Assembly: GCF_030272615.1 (NCBI RefSeq)
Contig: NC_081406.1
Coordinates: 237,377,922 to 237,441,921, forward strand
Direction: 5' to 3'
Source: Cryptomeria japonica
Taxonomy: Eukaryota; Streptophyta; Pinopsida; Cupressales; Cupressaceae
DNA length: 64,000 bases
In this document: positions 44,294 to 56,758 of the stretch, in pieces
How positions within the stretch are numbered: the stretch's first letter is position 1
Layout: each line of letters opens with the position of its first letter
Position numbers and translations under genes: made by a program
The notes under the pieces: generated by a model
What the model was told of the DNA's origin: nothing
The model's input: only the letters and a program-made list of their open reading frames with translations
The model's database searches: none

Positions 44294-47200
44294 TGGCTTT
44301 TGCATCGCATTATAGTTCTAGTGCACTTGAATATACACCTGATTTTCTTCAAAAGAAAATGAGATACAATGCCCTATCTCAAATTCCTGCCAGAGTTATT
44401 GTGGAGGAAGATATTTCAGGGTATATAGACTATAAGTTGGAAGACCTAGCATCCCTAGTAATTCACTCCTAGGTAAGTCTGTTCTGTGGAGATGACAAGA
44501 AGATCAAACCAGAGTATAGCATCTTCGAGAAGATGAAGCTACATAATGCAGTATACTTTCTGGAAGAATTTACAGAAGAACATATTCACATTATTCTCAA
44601 CAGAGTGCATAGTGACAAGATGTATCTTGAGTGGACCCATGACATCACACCGGAAGCGATTCATGTTGTCACTAGATTCTGCAATGTTGGAGAAGTACCA
44701 GTTCTACGGAAGGTCACCAAAACTAAAATGATAGAGCTCATCGGTTTTGTGAGTGACCAACGGATAATGACTGTCAACACTATTTTTGATGATCTGGTAA
44801 AATATGCTTGCATGGTGATTGGTTACAAGATATTTTATGCCAGCAAAATGAATTATGTCCCTGTTGCTATGGTGAATGTTGCTTATAGGATGATCAAGGA
44901 AGATACTAAATATAACCTATGTACCTGCTTACAGAAGCAATTGTTGGTGAATCTGAAATCCATCAAACAAGACAAATCACTGAGGTTCAGGTTTGGCCAA
45001 CTTCTGGTCGGTCTATTCTTCTATTTTCAAGGTTATTTCCCTGGAGTCGGTAATGTTCAATGGTCTACTGACCTACTAGTTTCCAAATAGATTAAGGAGA
45101 GTCTACAAGCAGTGGGAACTGCATATCCTAAGGTTCTAAATAAGTATTTCAATGAATTCAAACAAAAGATGAACCAGAGAATAAGGATATCTGGTGATAT
45201 TGTGAAGAAGTATGAAGATGACATCTGCTTCACAATAAGGACAGATGACTGCATAATGGAAGCTGTGGAACCTAGAAAGGAAGTAGTTGGCCCTATGGGG
45301 TATGAAGTGGTGAATGACTTATTGATTGGGTATGCCTCTACCCTACTTGCCTCACCACTGGATGCAAAGAAGAAAAGAACCGGTACCTACTTGGAGAGGG
45401 TCACATTGATTGAGGAACCAAAGTAGAAAAAGGGCAAAGCAGTGCCATTGGTATCTGCACCGATTACATCTCCCAGTCCAAAAGTGACCAAGCGGTCACC
45501 AGCCAAAAAGAAACCTGAGATTATTTTGGCAAAAGTATTCGAGAGGAAGCAAAAAACTAGGAATCACTCACCGGAGTTAGAGGAGACTGAACCGAAGGTT
45601 GAAATAAAGAAGTCAAGGCAATCAAGCAAAAAGCCGAAGTCTATCGGTAATGTACCAACAACTTCTGCACTGGTAAATATAGATATCACCTCTTATAAAC
45701 CAATGACACACTGTTAGAGGACAATAAAGAATAATAGGAGGTCATTAAATATTTATGTGATAATGATCGGTCACCTTCTAAGATTAAATTTGTTACTCCA
45801 AATTCTTTGTATAATTCTTTGGATAACAAATGGCGCATTGCCATTGAGAGAGAACAAGAGATTAGAGAGAAAATTTTTGTATAGTACTTTCCTGATGCTT
45901 CAAATTTTGAGTTATTTGAAATTATGGATAAGAACAAAGGCATCTTCTTTATGAGAAGGAGGAGACTTAGGGTACTAGAAGGTAAAACTTCTTAAGTAGA
46001 AAAAGATACACACATACATGTTAAAGCTGTTGTCGAAATACACCAAGTATCTGAAGCCACTAGGAAGGATGATCAAGAACCTGACCTATCCTCAGGCAAA
46101 TCGGATGAGGTATTTGATAGTCAAAGTGGAAGAGTGACAAAAAAAATTGACCCTATTGATGTTGATGCATTAGATAATGAGGATGTCACTCCTGACAAAG
46201 AAAAAGTTGAGAAAGAGAAAGAGGATAAAAAGAAAGTAGAGAAAGAACAAGAGGAAAAAGCAAGGCAAGAAGAAGAAGAAGAGAAGAAGAGAGAAGAAGA
46301 TAAGAGAAAAGAAGAGAAGAAGAAAGAAGAAGACAAGAGGAAGGAAGAAGAAAGGAAGAAGGAGGAAGAGAAGAAAAAGCAAGAAGAGGATAAGAAGAAG
46401 GAAGAGGAGAAAAAGAAAGAGTCAGAGAAGAAGAAAGAAGAAGAAAAGAAAAGAGTGGAAGAGGAGAAGGAAGCAGAGAAGAGAAAACAAGAGGAGATCC
46501 AGACCAAAGAAGGAGGGCAGACTCCTAAGGCAACTGGTGATCAAACCAAGCGGGTTGATTCCACCAGTCCTATTGATCTAACTCTTGCATGTTTGACTCA
46601 ATCTATAGATGAGTCTAAGCTACTTTGAGGCATCAAACTTGCACAGGAGAGACTGGAAGAATTGCGGAAGAAGAAAGAACAGGATGTCATACAAATTGCA
46701 GTTGATACCCTTACTAGTCTAATTCCCAGTACTAAGCTCCCCAGTACTGACTCCTCTCTATCCAAGCTCAAACTTCTTTGTACCATAGTAGAGGACCAGG
46801 TACAATACTTGGAAGATGTTTCTCAAGCAACTGCAAGAAAGAACCATGAAAAGGCACTCAATATTGCTTTAGTCAAGCAAATGAATGAATTCAAGACACA
46901 ACTACTAAAGTAGTAGAATGATATCAGTGTTGCTATGGGTGAGGGTAAATTACTTTTGAGTAAAGTCTGCCAACCCCATCTATTTTGTGAAGATGTGCTC
47001 AAATAGAAAGCTCAAATCCAATCGGAGTTACAGGAATATATCAACAACTTCAAGATGCCCTATGATTTATTCACGGCCTATGGACAAATTGTTCATCATT
47101 TTTAGCATCAGACTGCCAAGATGGACTTAGAGATCAACAACCGGACTCAAGATTTGTAGGAGCTTCAATTGCTCCTATTGCCAAAACTGCAGGTTCTTCA

Positions 47201-47354
47201 AAGATGTTTTCTCAACTTGGAAGCTATCACGGTAACTCAAGAGATGAGTACCATCAATGCAATGGAAGAACTGGCATTCCAGATGAAGACTGAAAGTGAG
47301 GTTGCTACCTCATTACTTGAGTCATGGACATTGGACATGAACACTTTTGTGTAG
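44294..47354 (+). pseudogene. Large unknown second ORF of element F
   Basis: Family not recognised. A good start is ATG 44294 (MAFASHYSSSALEYTPDFLQ). One frame runs to 45717 with stops only at TAG (44470, 45088, 45424, 45716). After one frameshift another frame runs from 45714 to 47354. Segment 1, about 380 codons, is globular (HDITPEAIHVVTRFC, YACMVIGYKIFYASKMNYV, RFGQLLVGLFFYFQGYFPG). Segment 2 is basic (RSPAKKKPEIILAKVFERK). Segment 3 is a Lys/Glu-only stretch of over 100 residues (46197-46500). Segment 4 is a helical, coiled-coil end (VEDQVQYLEDVSQ, ATSLLESWTLDM). No protease, RT, integrase or transposase motif is seen. Segment 1 vaguely recalls plant transposon-protein domains of unknown function; this is a guess. 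Confidence 0.65.
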
Positions 47355-47628
47355 AACTTTAAATCTGTTTTTGAGAAATTTCATTCCTTATTGTCATGAA
47401 CATCTACTATGTGTTATTTTATAAAAAGGATAGTTTGCATTACTTTGTCATTGTTGGCAAAGGGGAAGTAGTGTACATACATTAAAATTTTGGTGAATGT
47501 TATGCACTTGTAATTTTTGCAAAGGGGGTAGTGTATATGCTTAGGGGGAGTAATTTTGATTGTAGCATCTTTTGTGTTATTGTTGTAAAAACACTTAGAT
47601 GTCAAAATTTTCCTGTGTTGCCATCAAT

Positions 47629-47643
47629 GCCAGAGGGGGAGAT
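47629..47643 (+). promoter_or_regulatory. Polypurine tract of element F
   Basis: CCAGAGGGGGAGAT directly before TGTTGGAATT. A similar GCTTAGGGGGAG lies at 47538. Confidence 0.8.
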
Positions 47644-48763
47644 TGTTGGAATTTTGATGATGTTTTTATTGTCATTGATGGACACACACTTTCTTGATGT
47701 ATGAGTTATGCTCAACCGGTAATTGTTCCAACCGGTATTGTGTATTATTGAATGAATAGTCTTTAGACTATCGGTATTTTGCAGAAGATGGTTTACCGGT
47801 CACAGATTGACTGAAGATCCCAAGTGGTATGAAGACCCCAAGCAGTTCGAGGATCTCAAGTGGTACGAAGGACCCAAGCGGTAGTTAACTTTTGATCGGG
47901 ACACTACGATCTTCCAGTCTTCATTTTTAATAACCGGTAATCGGTATATTGTATTAACCGGTATATATCTATGATGAGTTATCATCCACCGACACTTTGG
48001 TGGTGTGTTTGTGTTGTGTTACCGAATGTGTCTAGATGCACTATACCTAGGAACTTGTAGTCTAATTCTATTGGACCGACATGAAATCAGATTCCTTTAT
48101 AAGGACAACATGTCTAGGGTTTGAGTGTGTGAGATATAGAATAGAAAAGGTTATGTGCGATCATTGAAGAGAAGATTAGGTCTATGTGAAGAGATAGAGT
48201 GTGGAGATATTGAAGGCTAAAGTAATGCTGAAATGCATTAACAAGGAGCTGTCAAGGATCTAATTAAGCATACTGTGCTAGCATCTAGATCATTCACTTG
48301 TTGATTACTCACATCTTCGACAAGTCTGAAACCCTTAACCAGGTAGGCCCAACAAAGCCCTTGTAAATCCTCTAACAAGGTGGTTCACAACTGTGGATGT
48401 TAAATCCTCTAATGGGTAGTCTTTAATAGGACTTATCTCCTAACAAAGATCTAGATTCCTAACAGGATCTGTTCTGGTGAAGAACATTGTATGACCTTAA
48501 CCGGTCTGGTTACTATTCTACAGATAGTTACTTGTGATTTTTTGCTCACCATGGTTTTTTCCCATTTGGGTTTCCACGTCAAATATCTTGTGTTATGGTG
48601 ATTGTTCTTTTGTGGGTGAATGCTTTGTTTTCTATTTGGTTTGCACTTATCTTAACCAGTTTATTAGTGAATCTGTTGCACCGGTTATCTGCTAAACTGT
48701 TTAAAAGTTTGATTACAGTATTCTTTGGTATACTAATTCACCCCCTCCTCTTAGTATTCATCA
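47644..48763 (+). repeat. 3' LTR of element F
   Basis: TGTTGGAATTTTGATG to TTCATCA, 1120 bp, followed by AGAAT. It aligns along its full length with the 5' LTR except for the missing roughly 48-bp piece. Confidence 0.9.
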
Positions 48764-48768
48764 AGAAT

Positions 48769-49671
48769 AGAGAGCATGAATATGTTTGCCTAGTAAAACT
48801 TATGTTTCCTATGATTTATGAAATTTAAATTTTAAAAATTGGTGCAAAATATCACAAAGGAAAAGGGCCAGTTTACAAAGTAATTTGAATAAGTGAATTT
48901 AATCGATTGAAAATGGGTACTCTAGCATGTATTGGCATGCCATCATGTATGATCAAAAGTGTACAAACCAAGTCTCGTGGTGTTCTCATAAAGTGTAACA
49001 ATGAGTGTTGTGTATGCCCCCAAATTAAAGAAATTGTATACACTTTACTGACATAAATATCTTTAAGGTAGCATACATGCATCCAAAAGACAAGCACGTT
49101 GCCACAATGATATGCACCAAGCAAAGACAAATGAAGGGAAATGGTCACAAAAAATGATGAGAAGTCCAATAAGGAATCCACCAATTAGGGTTAGTATGAG
49201 ATTTTGATAAACCGTGTATATCAAGTATGATTGCATTGAATTGATCTCATCCCCCAAAGGTAGTGGAACTACGAGCACAATGGAAGAAGAGAACATAAGG
49301 TGAACAAAAAAAAGTCTTTTAATGTCAACATGATATAGACCAAAAAGAGAGATCTTGATTCTTTGCATCATCCCCAATTAGACAACAAAAAGGAACATTT
49401 ATGAACAATAACACATGTATGACATAACATTAATTTGGCATATAGAAGAATTGAGATATAAATAGAAGAATGTCATGATAGATTTAGATTCTCTATTACC
49501 GTATGCCAATAGATAAACAAGGGTCATCCAAAGATAGCCTAAGATAACACAAATACATATCAAGAAACACATCATAGGGAAAACACAATATGTACAATAA
49601 AACACACATAAGAGTCTATTTCACAAGTGAAGATAGTCAAGAAAATTGATCGGCCCCTATTTTTCTTAACA
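48769..49671 (-). other. Element E, 3' non-coding region
   Basis: Minus-strand continuation of E between its C-terminal gag region and insertion F. No coding is seen. Two overlapping minus-strand frames of about 100 codons (48873-49377) have no domain features. Confidence 0.6.
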
Positions 49672-50733
49672 TCACCTAGGGGTTGTGACAAGATGCACTA
49701 GAAGAGAAATAGTGAGCATAGTAGATGGAGCTACAACATGTTCCAAACAAGGACCATTCTCTAATGATGAGTCACTTTGCTTGTCACTAGGAGCTATAGT
49801 TAAAGCTTTTGAAAATTCTAAAGATAGTTCATGATTAATTTTAATAACCTCATACATATCATCAAAATAATTAAGATTAACATTGTTAGAATTATAGTCA
49901 ACATCAATATCACATCTAAGTTAATCATAATATAGGATATTTAACATTTAAAGGGAATGAACCATCATTTTGCATAGACATTTTTAACTTTTCATGTGGT
50001 GGATTGAGTTGAACTTCCTCCCTAGGGTTAGGTGAAGGTTGGAAAAATGAGAGCAAGTCAAGATTTGGTGTCTTCAGGGAGGATTTGGTTTGGGAACAAA
50101 GTGCATGAGCCTTGGCACAACGTCTATGTTAGCATTCTCTTGCAAAATAATTTTTCTTAGTTTGACTTGAACCATGTGAAGGTTGAGGATCAATCAACAT
50201 AGGCTTTCATTCTTCCCTTGTAGGGGAAGGAACAAAAGAAACCTCACTATGTTGATGAGATTTTTCCTTTATATGATGTAGGAAGTGGGATCACAACATA
50301 TAGAGGAGGAATAGGAGTAGGAATAAGTCAAAGACGAGGAGTATCCATAGGTGAAGGATCTTTAGGTTTACTCAAGGGTGATGTCATCTCATTTTTCCAT
50401 TTTTGATAAGATAGGAAAAGAGCATCATTTCAAGGTTTCAAAGATTTAAGTTGCTATGGCCAAAGTAATCAAGACGAAAATTTCCATGTCTTGTGGGTTG
50501 GTAAAGACTATGATTGGTCATGATGACACATCCATTGTGAGGGAAATTCAAACAATTATGAATGGTATAAGGGATAGATTTTTCTTAAAGCAAGCCAAGG
50601 ATGTCCCAATTTCACATGAAATTGATTAGAGGTAAGGACGACAACCAAGGTAACATCTAAGCACTTAGTACTGGCCTCAACTAAAAGAGTGATACAACCT
50701 ATACTAGGACAAGAAAAACTATCATGCACCTTA
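49672..50733 (-). pseudogene. Element E protease/C-terminal gag remnant
   Basis: Minus-strand blocks match D: MIKVHDSFSCPSIGCITL (D has VKLFDAFSSPAIGSITL), NQFHVKLGHPWLALRK (D has EQFRVKLGYPWLSSMK), and EFSKALTIAPSDKQSD, then GPCLEHVVAPS (D has CLDLVIAPS). Frames are broken in between. The upstream half of the protease lies at about 56760-56850, on the other side of insertion G. Confidence 0.8.
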
Positions 50734-50738
50734 ATCAT

Positions 50739-51951
50739 TGTTACAATAACTAGTGAACAACTGAGAGGGAGGGGGGGTGAATCACTTGTTAACAAATTAT
50801 GCGAAGTAAAGCACTTAAAACCTTATACTGGTGTAACTGATTGAGCATTAAATCATAAATGAAAACTAGATAATCAATACCATGCAACCATAACACATAA
50901 CACCATGATTTGTACGTGGAAAACCTTAATGAGGAAAAACCATGGTCGGAAACCCTACCCACAGTCAGATGATACTTCTGCAACAAGTATATGATTATAA
51001 TAGGGGCCTGCACATGCAGAAAGGCACACTGCCTAGAGCGCACCGATCATCACAATGGAGTCTCACTAACTACAGAGATGTCAACCACCTCAAGATGTTT
51101 GGACTATAATCCAGAGAGAAGAATTGCCGGTGATAGCATCAAACATGCCAGATTATAGTTCTGGTTAAGCTCAATACTGGAGGTCTCAAATATCTTACAT
51201 AAACCTAACTCGATCACATATGATTGACCAAATATTCTTCACAAATGATTATTACATTATTCTCGCCTTGACCATATCCATATATCCACACATGATCTAT
51301 AATGAGATCTTACATACATTTATACCAACCTGGGACCTAACCAATTAGGTCAGACACACAAATGATAATACAATAGATCCATTACATAATCCTAAAATAA
51401 AATCATAACACATGTCAACCTAATGCCAAACAAACAACATCCAATCAATGAAACATCCTTGAAGGGCATCAGAGGATCCACCAACACGTTTCATGAAAAC
51501 CGGTCCATAGCCTACATAGCACCAGACCTAAATTACATCCACACACGCTAAATAAATGACACCAATTAGTCAAGGCATGAACACAATCACCATCAGCATC
51601 CTGAATCACTCCTAGAAGCTGCACCAACACCACTTATGCATTACATCAAAGATCTTCAGTAAAGCTCTGCCAGTGAAACCCTTATCGGACCAATAAAGAA
51701 AGCTTACTAGAACATAAGATATCATCCGATCATCAAGTCAATACCAACTAACTCAAACATACTTCAGAAGCATATGAACCACCTATACAAACATATTCCA
51801 TCAACCAAATCATACCGAAGGTAATTAACTGATTATCTTCCCAATCCAATCCTCCTACCGGAAGCCAGTAAACAACCAAAGTAGCAAGTGCTGACATCAA
51901 TGACAAAACATCAATGCAACACATTTAATAAACTCCATCATATGGCCAACA
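50739..51951 (-). repeat. 3' LTR of element G
   Basis: On the minus strand it runs from TGTTGGCCATATGATGG (51951) to TTATTGTAACA (50739). It shares the 'aaccttaatgaggaaaaacca' context (plus strand, about 50925) and a C-rich run (GGGAGGGGGGG on plus at 50767) with the 5' LTR. Confidence 0.9.
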
Positions 51952-51964
51952 ATCCCCCCTTTGG
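51952..51964 (-). promoter_or_regulatory. Polypurine tract of element G
   Basis: Minus-strand CCAAAGGGGGGAT next to the LTR start. Confidence 0.85.
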
Positions 51965-52317
51965 CATTAATGACAACACTAGATGTGAAAAACATCCAAG
52001 TGCCAAGAAAATACCAAACAAGTCTTGCCCAATGAAAGACCACCAACAATCTCCCATGAAATGATATAGCAATGAAGCTCTGAACCAAAACTGAAACAAA
52101 AGGACCAAATACCGCCAAACTCCCCCTAAGGATTGCAATCAATGTTTTTTCACATATATTCCTCCCCCTTTGACAACAATGCCAAAGAACCAAACATAAT
52201 AAATAACTCTAAAACTCAAGGCTGACTAATCCCCTTGAGTAGTAGCATTGATTCATCAATCCAGAGCAAAGGGTAGCTCTGATAATGCATACCAGAATGA
52301 TCTACAACTTCATCAAT
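51965..52317 (-). other. 3' untranslated part of G
   Basis: Between the pol stop and the PPT. It holds another purine run ('aaagggggaggaa', about 52160 on minus) and no coding. Confidence 0.6.
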
Positions 52318-55300
52318 TAAGCCTCTAGCGGAGGGGTAGAGACCCCCGATCTGTCTCTCAAATACTCAAATGATTCCTGGGACAAAGGTTTAGTGAAGAT
52401 GTCTACTATGTTCTCTTTAGTGTTCACATAAACCAATATGACTTCTTTTGCTTCCACCTTTTCCTTCAAAAAGTTATACTTGATTGATATGTGCTTAGTC
52501 CTCGAGTGAAATACCAGATTCTTTGATATGTCAATAGCTACAGAGTTATTACAATGGGTAACTACTAGTGCAAAATTTTCACCATAATCAATTCCTTCCT
52601 TCTAAGAATATCCTTTGTAGACCAATCTAGCCTTGTTTCTTACAACTTGTCCATCCACATTCAATTTGTTTCTAAAAACCTATTTAGTTCCAATAACATT
52701 CTTATTTTTAGGCCGGGGAACTAAAGTCCAAGTATTGTTCGTTTCTATCTGATCTAATTCATCTTCCATAGCTTTCATCGAACATTCATCTTTACAAGCT
52801 TAAACTACTGATACCGGTTCAATCTAAGAAATGAAACATACCTCTTTATTTGCCAATCTTTTCCTTGTCATAACTCGCATGTTTTTGTCTCCAATGATCT
52901 AATTTTCAGAATGATTTAGCCTTACATACCTTGGTGTTTTCTAATTTTCATGTTCTCTATGCCGCTCTTTAGTTATAGTTGAGTTTTCTGATGATACCGA
53001 GGTAAATGGTTTAGTATTATGTTCTGGTATAGGCACTACCGGTTTAGTTATGATCATTTCCACTGCCAGTTCACTGTCATAAGATTTAGCTTGGTCTTTG
53101 TACTGCTCATCCACTTTCACATTAGTGCTCTCCACAATTTTTTGTTATAACATCTATATGATTTTATTTTAGTCGAATAGCCATGAAATATTCCTTCATC
53201 ACATCTAGGGTCAAACTTTCCAATGGAATTATCTCTTTTGATATAACACTTACTTCCAAAGATTCTGAAATATTTAATAGTAGGAGAATGACCAAACCAT
53301 AATTGGTAAGATGTCTTACTAGTATCTCCTTTGATATGAACTTTGTTGAATGTATAAACTGATGTACTTACTACTTCTCTCGAATAGATATGAGGCAAAT
53401 TAGCTTCCATCATCATGCTCTTGGCTGCATCCAAAATGGTTATGTTCTTTCTTTCCACAATGCCATTCTGCTGAGGTGTTTGGGGTGCAAATAATTGTCT
53501 TCTAATGCCATTTTTCTCACAATAGTTATTGAACTCCCTGGATGTGAATTCACCACCTTGATCTAATCTCAGACACTTTATTTTGATTCCCGTCTCTATC
53601 TCAACCATAGCTTTAAAGATCTTGAATTTCTCAAAAGCTTCAAATTTCTCCCTTAGAAAAGCAACCCACATCATTCTAGAATAGTCATCAATGATTAACA
53701 TAAAATATCTATCACCTTGAAAGCTTCTTGTATTAGCAGGACCGCATAGGTCAGTATGAATCAAATCAAGAACATCATTAGATTTATCAAGTATGCTCTT
53801 AAGATAAGTTATGATTTTCTTACCCATTTGACATTCTTTACATACCGGATTATGAGGCTTCACAATCTTAGGTAAATCTCTAACTGCCTTAGTTGAACTG
53901 ATCTTTACAATACAATCAAAATTTACATGACAGAACCTCTTATGCCATAGCCAACTTTCATCAATATGTGCAATCAAACATGTCTTTTCATCGGAGTTCA
54001 AATGAAAGATGTTACCTTTTGTCTGTGTACCGATTGCAATCTCCAAACCTAATTTGCTAATGATTTTTCCCTTTCCATCCTTGAATTGTAATTGAAATCC
54101 TCTATCTACCAACTGCCCTACACTCAAAAGAGTATGCTTAAGACCTTCAACATAATAGACATTATCAATGTTATGCTTACCCTCCAATGAAATGGTTCCT
54201 CTTCCTTTGATCATGCATGCCTTGTTATTACCAAATTTGACTTGACCACCATTAAATTCTTGTAGGGTTAGAAAATTTCCTTTGTCACCTGTTATATGAT
54301 GAGAACATCCACTATCTATTACCCATTCATCCATGTCTTCAAATTTTGCTGCAAGGGCCTTTTCCTGATTCTTTATAACTCGTTCTGGATCATCTTCCTT
54401 CATAGCATAAAATACCCAGTCTTTTCCATTACCAGATCCACTAGCTGAGTCTCCTGCTAGTTCTTCTTCTGAGTCATCAATTACTCCTTCCTCATCAGCA
54501 TAGTAGCATGATTTTGTTTTGTATTTCCTGTACTTATGATTGATCTGATATTTAGGGTTAGGCTTAAAAAAACCTTCTTTCTCTTTCTTCCAATTTTTAA
54601 TTCCTTTCAGGACATCTAGATGCAAAATGACCTATCTTATTACGTGCAAAACATTTGAAAGAAGATTTTCCTTCATACTTAATTCCTGACAGACCTCTAG
54701 GTATCCTTATAGAAAATAAGGCTTCAAGTTGCTCAAGATCTTCATCTTCCTTCTCGATCTCTTCAAATTCCTTTGCATACAAAAATTTCTAATCTTGCTT
54801 GCCGGTTGATGATGTAGATGCCTTAAATGCAGTATCAACCTTTGTAGCTCCAGGAGGACCAAATTCTTCAAGCTCAAAAGCAGATATCTTCCCAACAAGA
54901 GTATCTCTATTGACAAAATAATTAGGCATGGTTCTTCTCTCATTCATTGCAGTTACCTTCATCTTATATGCTAGTGGGAAAACCTTTAACATGTTTGAAA
55001 TAATCTCTTCCTCGCTCAGAGATCCACCACAACACTGAATTCCTAATACAATTTCATTAACCCTTTCCATGAATGCATAAAATTTTTCATCTTCTTCCAT
55101 CTTTAAGCTTTCATATCTTACCCGATAACATTCAAGTTTTGCAATTTTAACAGTAAGATCACCTTCATTCAGAGTCTCCAACTTGTCCCATATAGCTTTT
55201 GCTGATGACTTGTCTGATAGTCCCATGATTTGCTGATCTGATAAGGCGCTTAAGAGGGCTTCTCTAGATCTGCAATAATTCTCAATGTTCTTATCCAAGT

Positions 55301-55483
55301 CTGTTGGTGCAAGAATTCCAGATGCTAGATTATGAGGAGTGTAACCATTTTGAGTTATTTCTCAAATTTCCTTTCCAATGCATCTTAAATGAGTCTCCAT
55401 CTAAATCTTCCATACTCCATAGTTTGTTCCATCAAACCTAGGGCTATCCTTCTAGAAAAATGAGTTGAACTATTAGTTTCCAT
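52318..55483 (-). pseudogene. G gag-pol: gag, protease, integrase, RT start fused to RNase H end
   Basis: ATG at 55483 (METNSSTHFS), then after a frameshift DGTNYGVWKI (gag DUF4219). The UBN2 part is 55298-54789 (AIWDKLETLNEGDLTVKIAK). The knuckle CFARNKIGHFASRC has an altered second Cys. Protease: EWVIDSGCSHHITGD, catalytic DSG intact. Pre-integrase finger HKRFCH with CKECQMGK. The integrase triad is in HTDLCGP, RLDQGGEF and IVERKN, all intact, within a 502-codon open frame (54625-53117). RT start: NNTWTLVPRPKNKNVIGTK, then GIDYGENFALVV. This joins at about 52555 to THCNNSVAIDISKN and FHSRTKHISIKYNF (RNase H end), stopping at about 52318. About 1-1.3 kb of RT/RNase H is missing compared with copia pol. 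Other breaks are few: a frameshift at 53130 and some TAG stops. Confidence 0.9.
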
Positions 55484-55523
55484 ATGATCTTCCTCAAGTG
55501 GTTAAGCTTTTGCAAAAAGAGGA

Positions 55524-55541
55524 CCAGGCTCTGATACCAAT
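55524..55541 (-). promoter_or_regulatory. tRNA-Met-type primer binding site of G
   Basis: Minus-strand AATTGGTATCAGAGCCTGG follows the 5' LTR. Confidence 0.9.
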
Positions 55542-56753
55542 TGTTAGGATAACCGATGAATGACTGAGAGGGGGGGGGGGTGAATCAATTGTTAACATAT
55601 TATGTGAATCAAAGAACTTAAAACCTTATACCGATATAACTGATTAAGAATTAAAGCATAAATGAAAACCAAAGAATCATTACCATGCAACCATAACATA
55701 TAACACCATGATTTGTATGTGGAAAACCTCAATGAGGAAAAAACCATGGAGGGAAACCCTACCCACAGTCAGATGATACTTCTGCAACAAGTATATGATT
55801 ACAATAGGGGCCTGTACATGTAGGAAGGCACACTTCTTAGATCACACTTCTCATCACAATGGAGTCTCACTGACTACAAAGATGTCAACCACCTCAAGAT
55901 GTTTGGACTACATTATAGAGAGAAGAACTGTCGGTGATAGCATCAAACATGCTAGATTACAGTTCCAGTTAAGATTAATACCAGAGGTCTAAAACCTCTT
56001 ATATAAACCCAACTCGATCACCTATGATCGACTAAATCCTCTACACAAATGATTATTACATTATTCTCTCCTTGACCATATCCATATATCCACACATGAT
56101 CTATAATGAGATCTTAAATACATTAATACCAACCTGGGACCTAACCAATTAGTTCGGCCACACAAATTATAATACAATAGATCCATTACATAATCTTGAA
56201 ATAAAATCATAACACATGTTGGCCTAAGGCCAAACAAACAACATGCAATCAATGAAACATCATAGAAGCGCATCAGAGGATCCACCAACACATTTCATGC
56301 AAATCGGTCCATAACCTACATAACACTGGACCTAAATTAGATCCACATATGCCAGAGCAATGACACCAATCAGTTGAGGCAAGAACACAATCACCATTAG
56401 CATCTCGAATCCCTTCTAGAAGCTGCACCAACACCACTTATGCATTACATCAAAGATCTTCAATAAAGATCTGTCGGTGAAACCCTTACCAGACCAATGA
56501 AGAAAGCTTACTAGAACATAAGATAGTATCTGATCATCAAGTCAATACCAAATGACTGAAATATACTTCAGAAACATATGAACCATCTATACAAACATAT
56601 TCCATCAACCGGATCATACTGGTGACAATCAACTGATTATCTTCCCAATCCAATCCTCCTATCACAAGTTGGTAAACAACCAAAACAACAAGTGTTGACA
56701 TCAATGACAAAACATCAATGCAATACATAATAAATTCCATCATATGGCCAACA
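55542..56753 (-). repeat. 5' LTR of element G
   Basis: On the minus strand it runs from TGTTGGCCATATGATGG (56753) to TATCCTAACA (55542). Plus-strand poly-G GGGGGGGGGG is at 55571. It aligns over its full length with the 3' LTR, with scattered differences. Confidence 0.9.
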
Positions 56754-56758
56754 ATCAT

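Larger units (their letters stand above)
39525..48763 (+). mobile_element. Element F: LTR retrotransposon without pol, with a large unknown ORF
   Basis: LTRs are at 39525-40692 and 47644-48763, and the target duplication AGAAT is perfect (39520-39524, 48764-48768). The PBS matches the initiator tRNA-Met type (TTGGTATCAGAGCC) and a PPT is present. The LTR end (TTCACCCxCxTCTTAGTATT) is copia-like. Inside are a truncated gag with zinc knuckles, interrupted by a 1.84-kb LTR (41488-43329), and a long second frame (44294-47354). No protease, integrase, RT or RNase H is seen. Without the inner LTR it measures about 7.4 kb. Confidence 0.9.
50739..56753 (-). mobile_element. Element G: copia retrotransposon with internal RT deletion
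   Basis: LTRs are at 56753-55542 (5', 1212 bp) and 51951-50739 (3', 1213 bp), and the duplication ATCAT is perfect (50734-50738, 56754-56758). The PBS is TTGGTATCAGAGCC on the minus strand and a PPT is at 51964-51952. The interior is only 3.6 kb: gag, zinc knuckle, protease, integrase, start of RT and end of RNase H. The catalytic RT part is gone. It sits in E between the protease halves. Confidence 0.92.

Noticed and set aside
46121..46507. Minus-strand Ser/Phe-rich open frame of 128 codons
   Set aside because: It is the exact antisense of the Lys/Glu-rich part of F's second ORF; an AAG/GAA-rich sense strand gives such a frame automatically.
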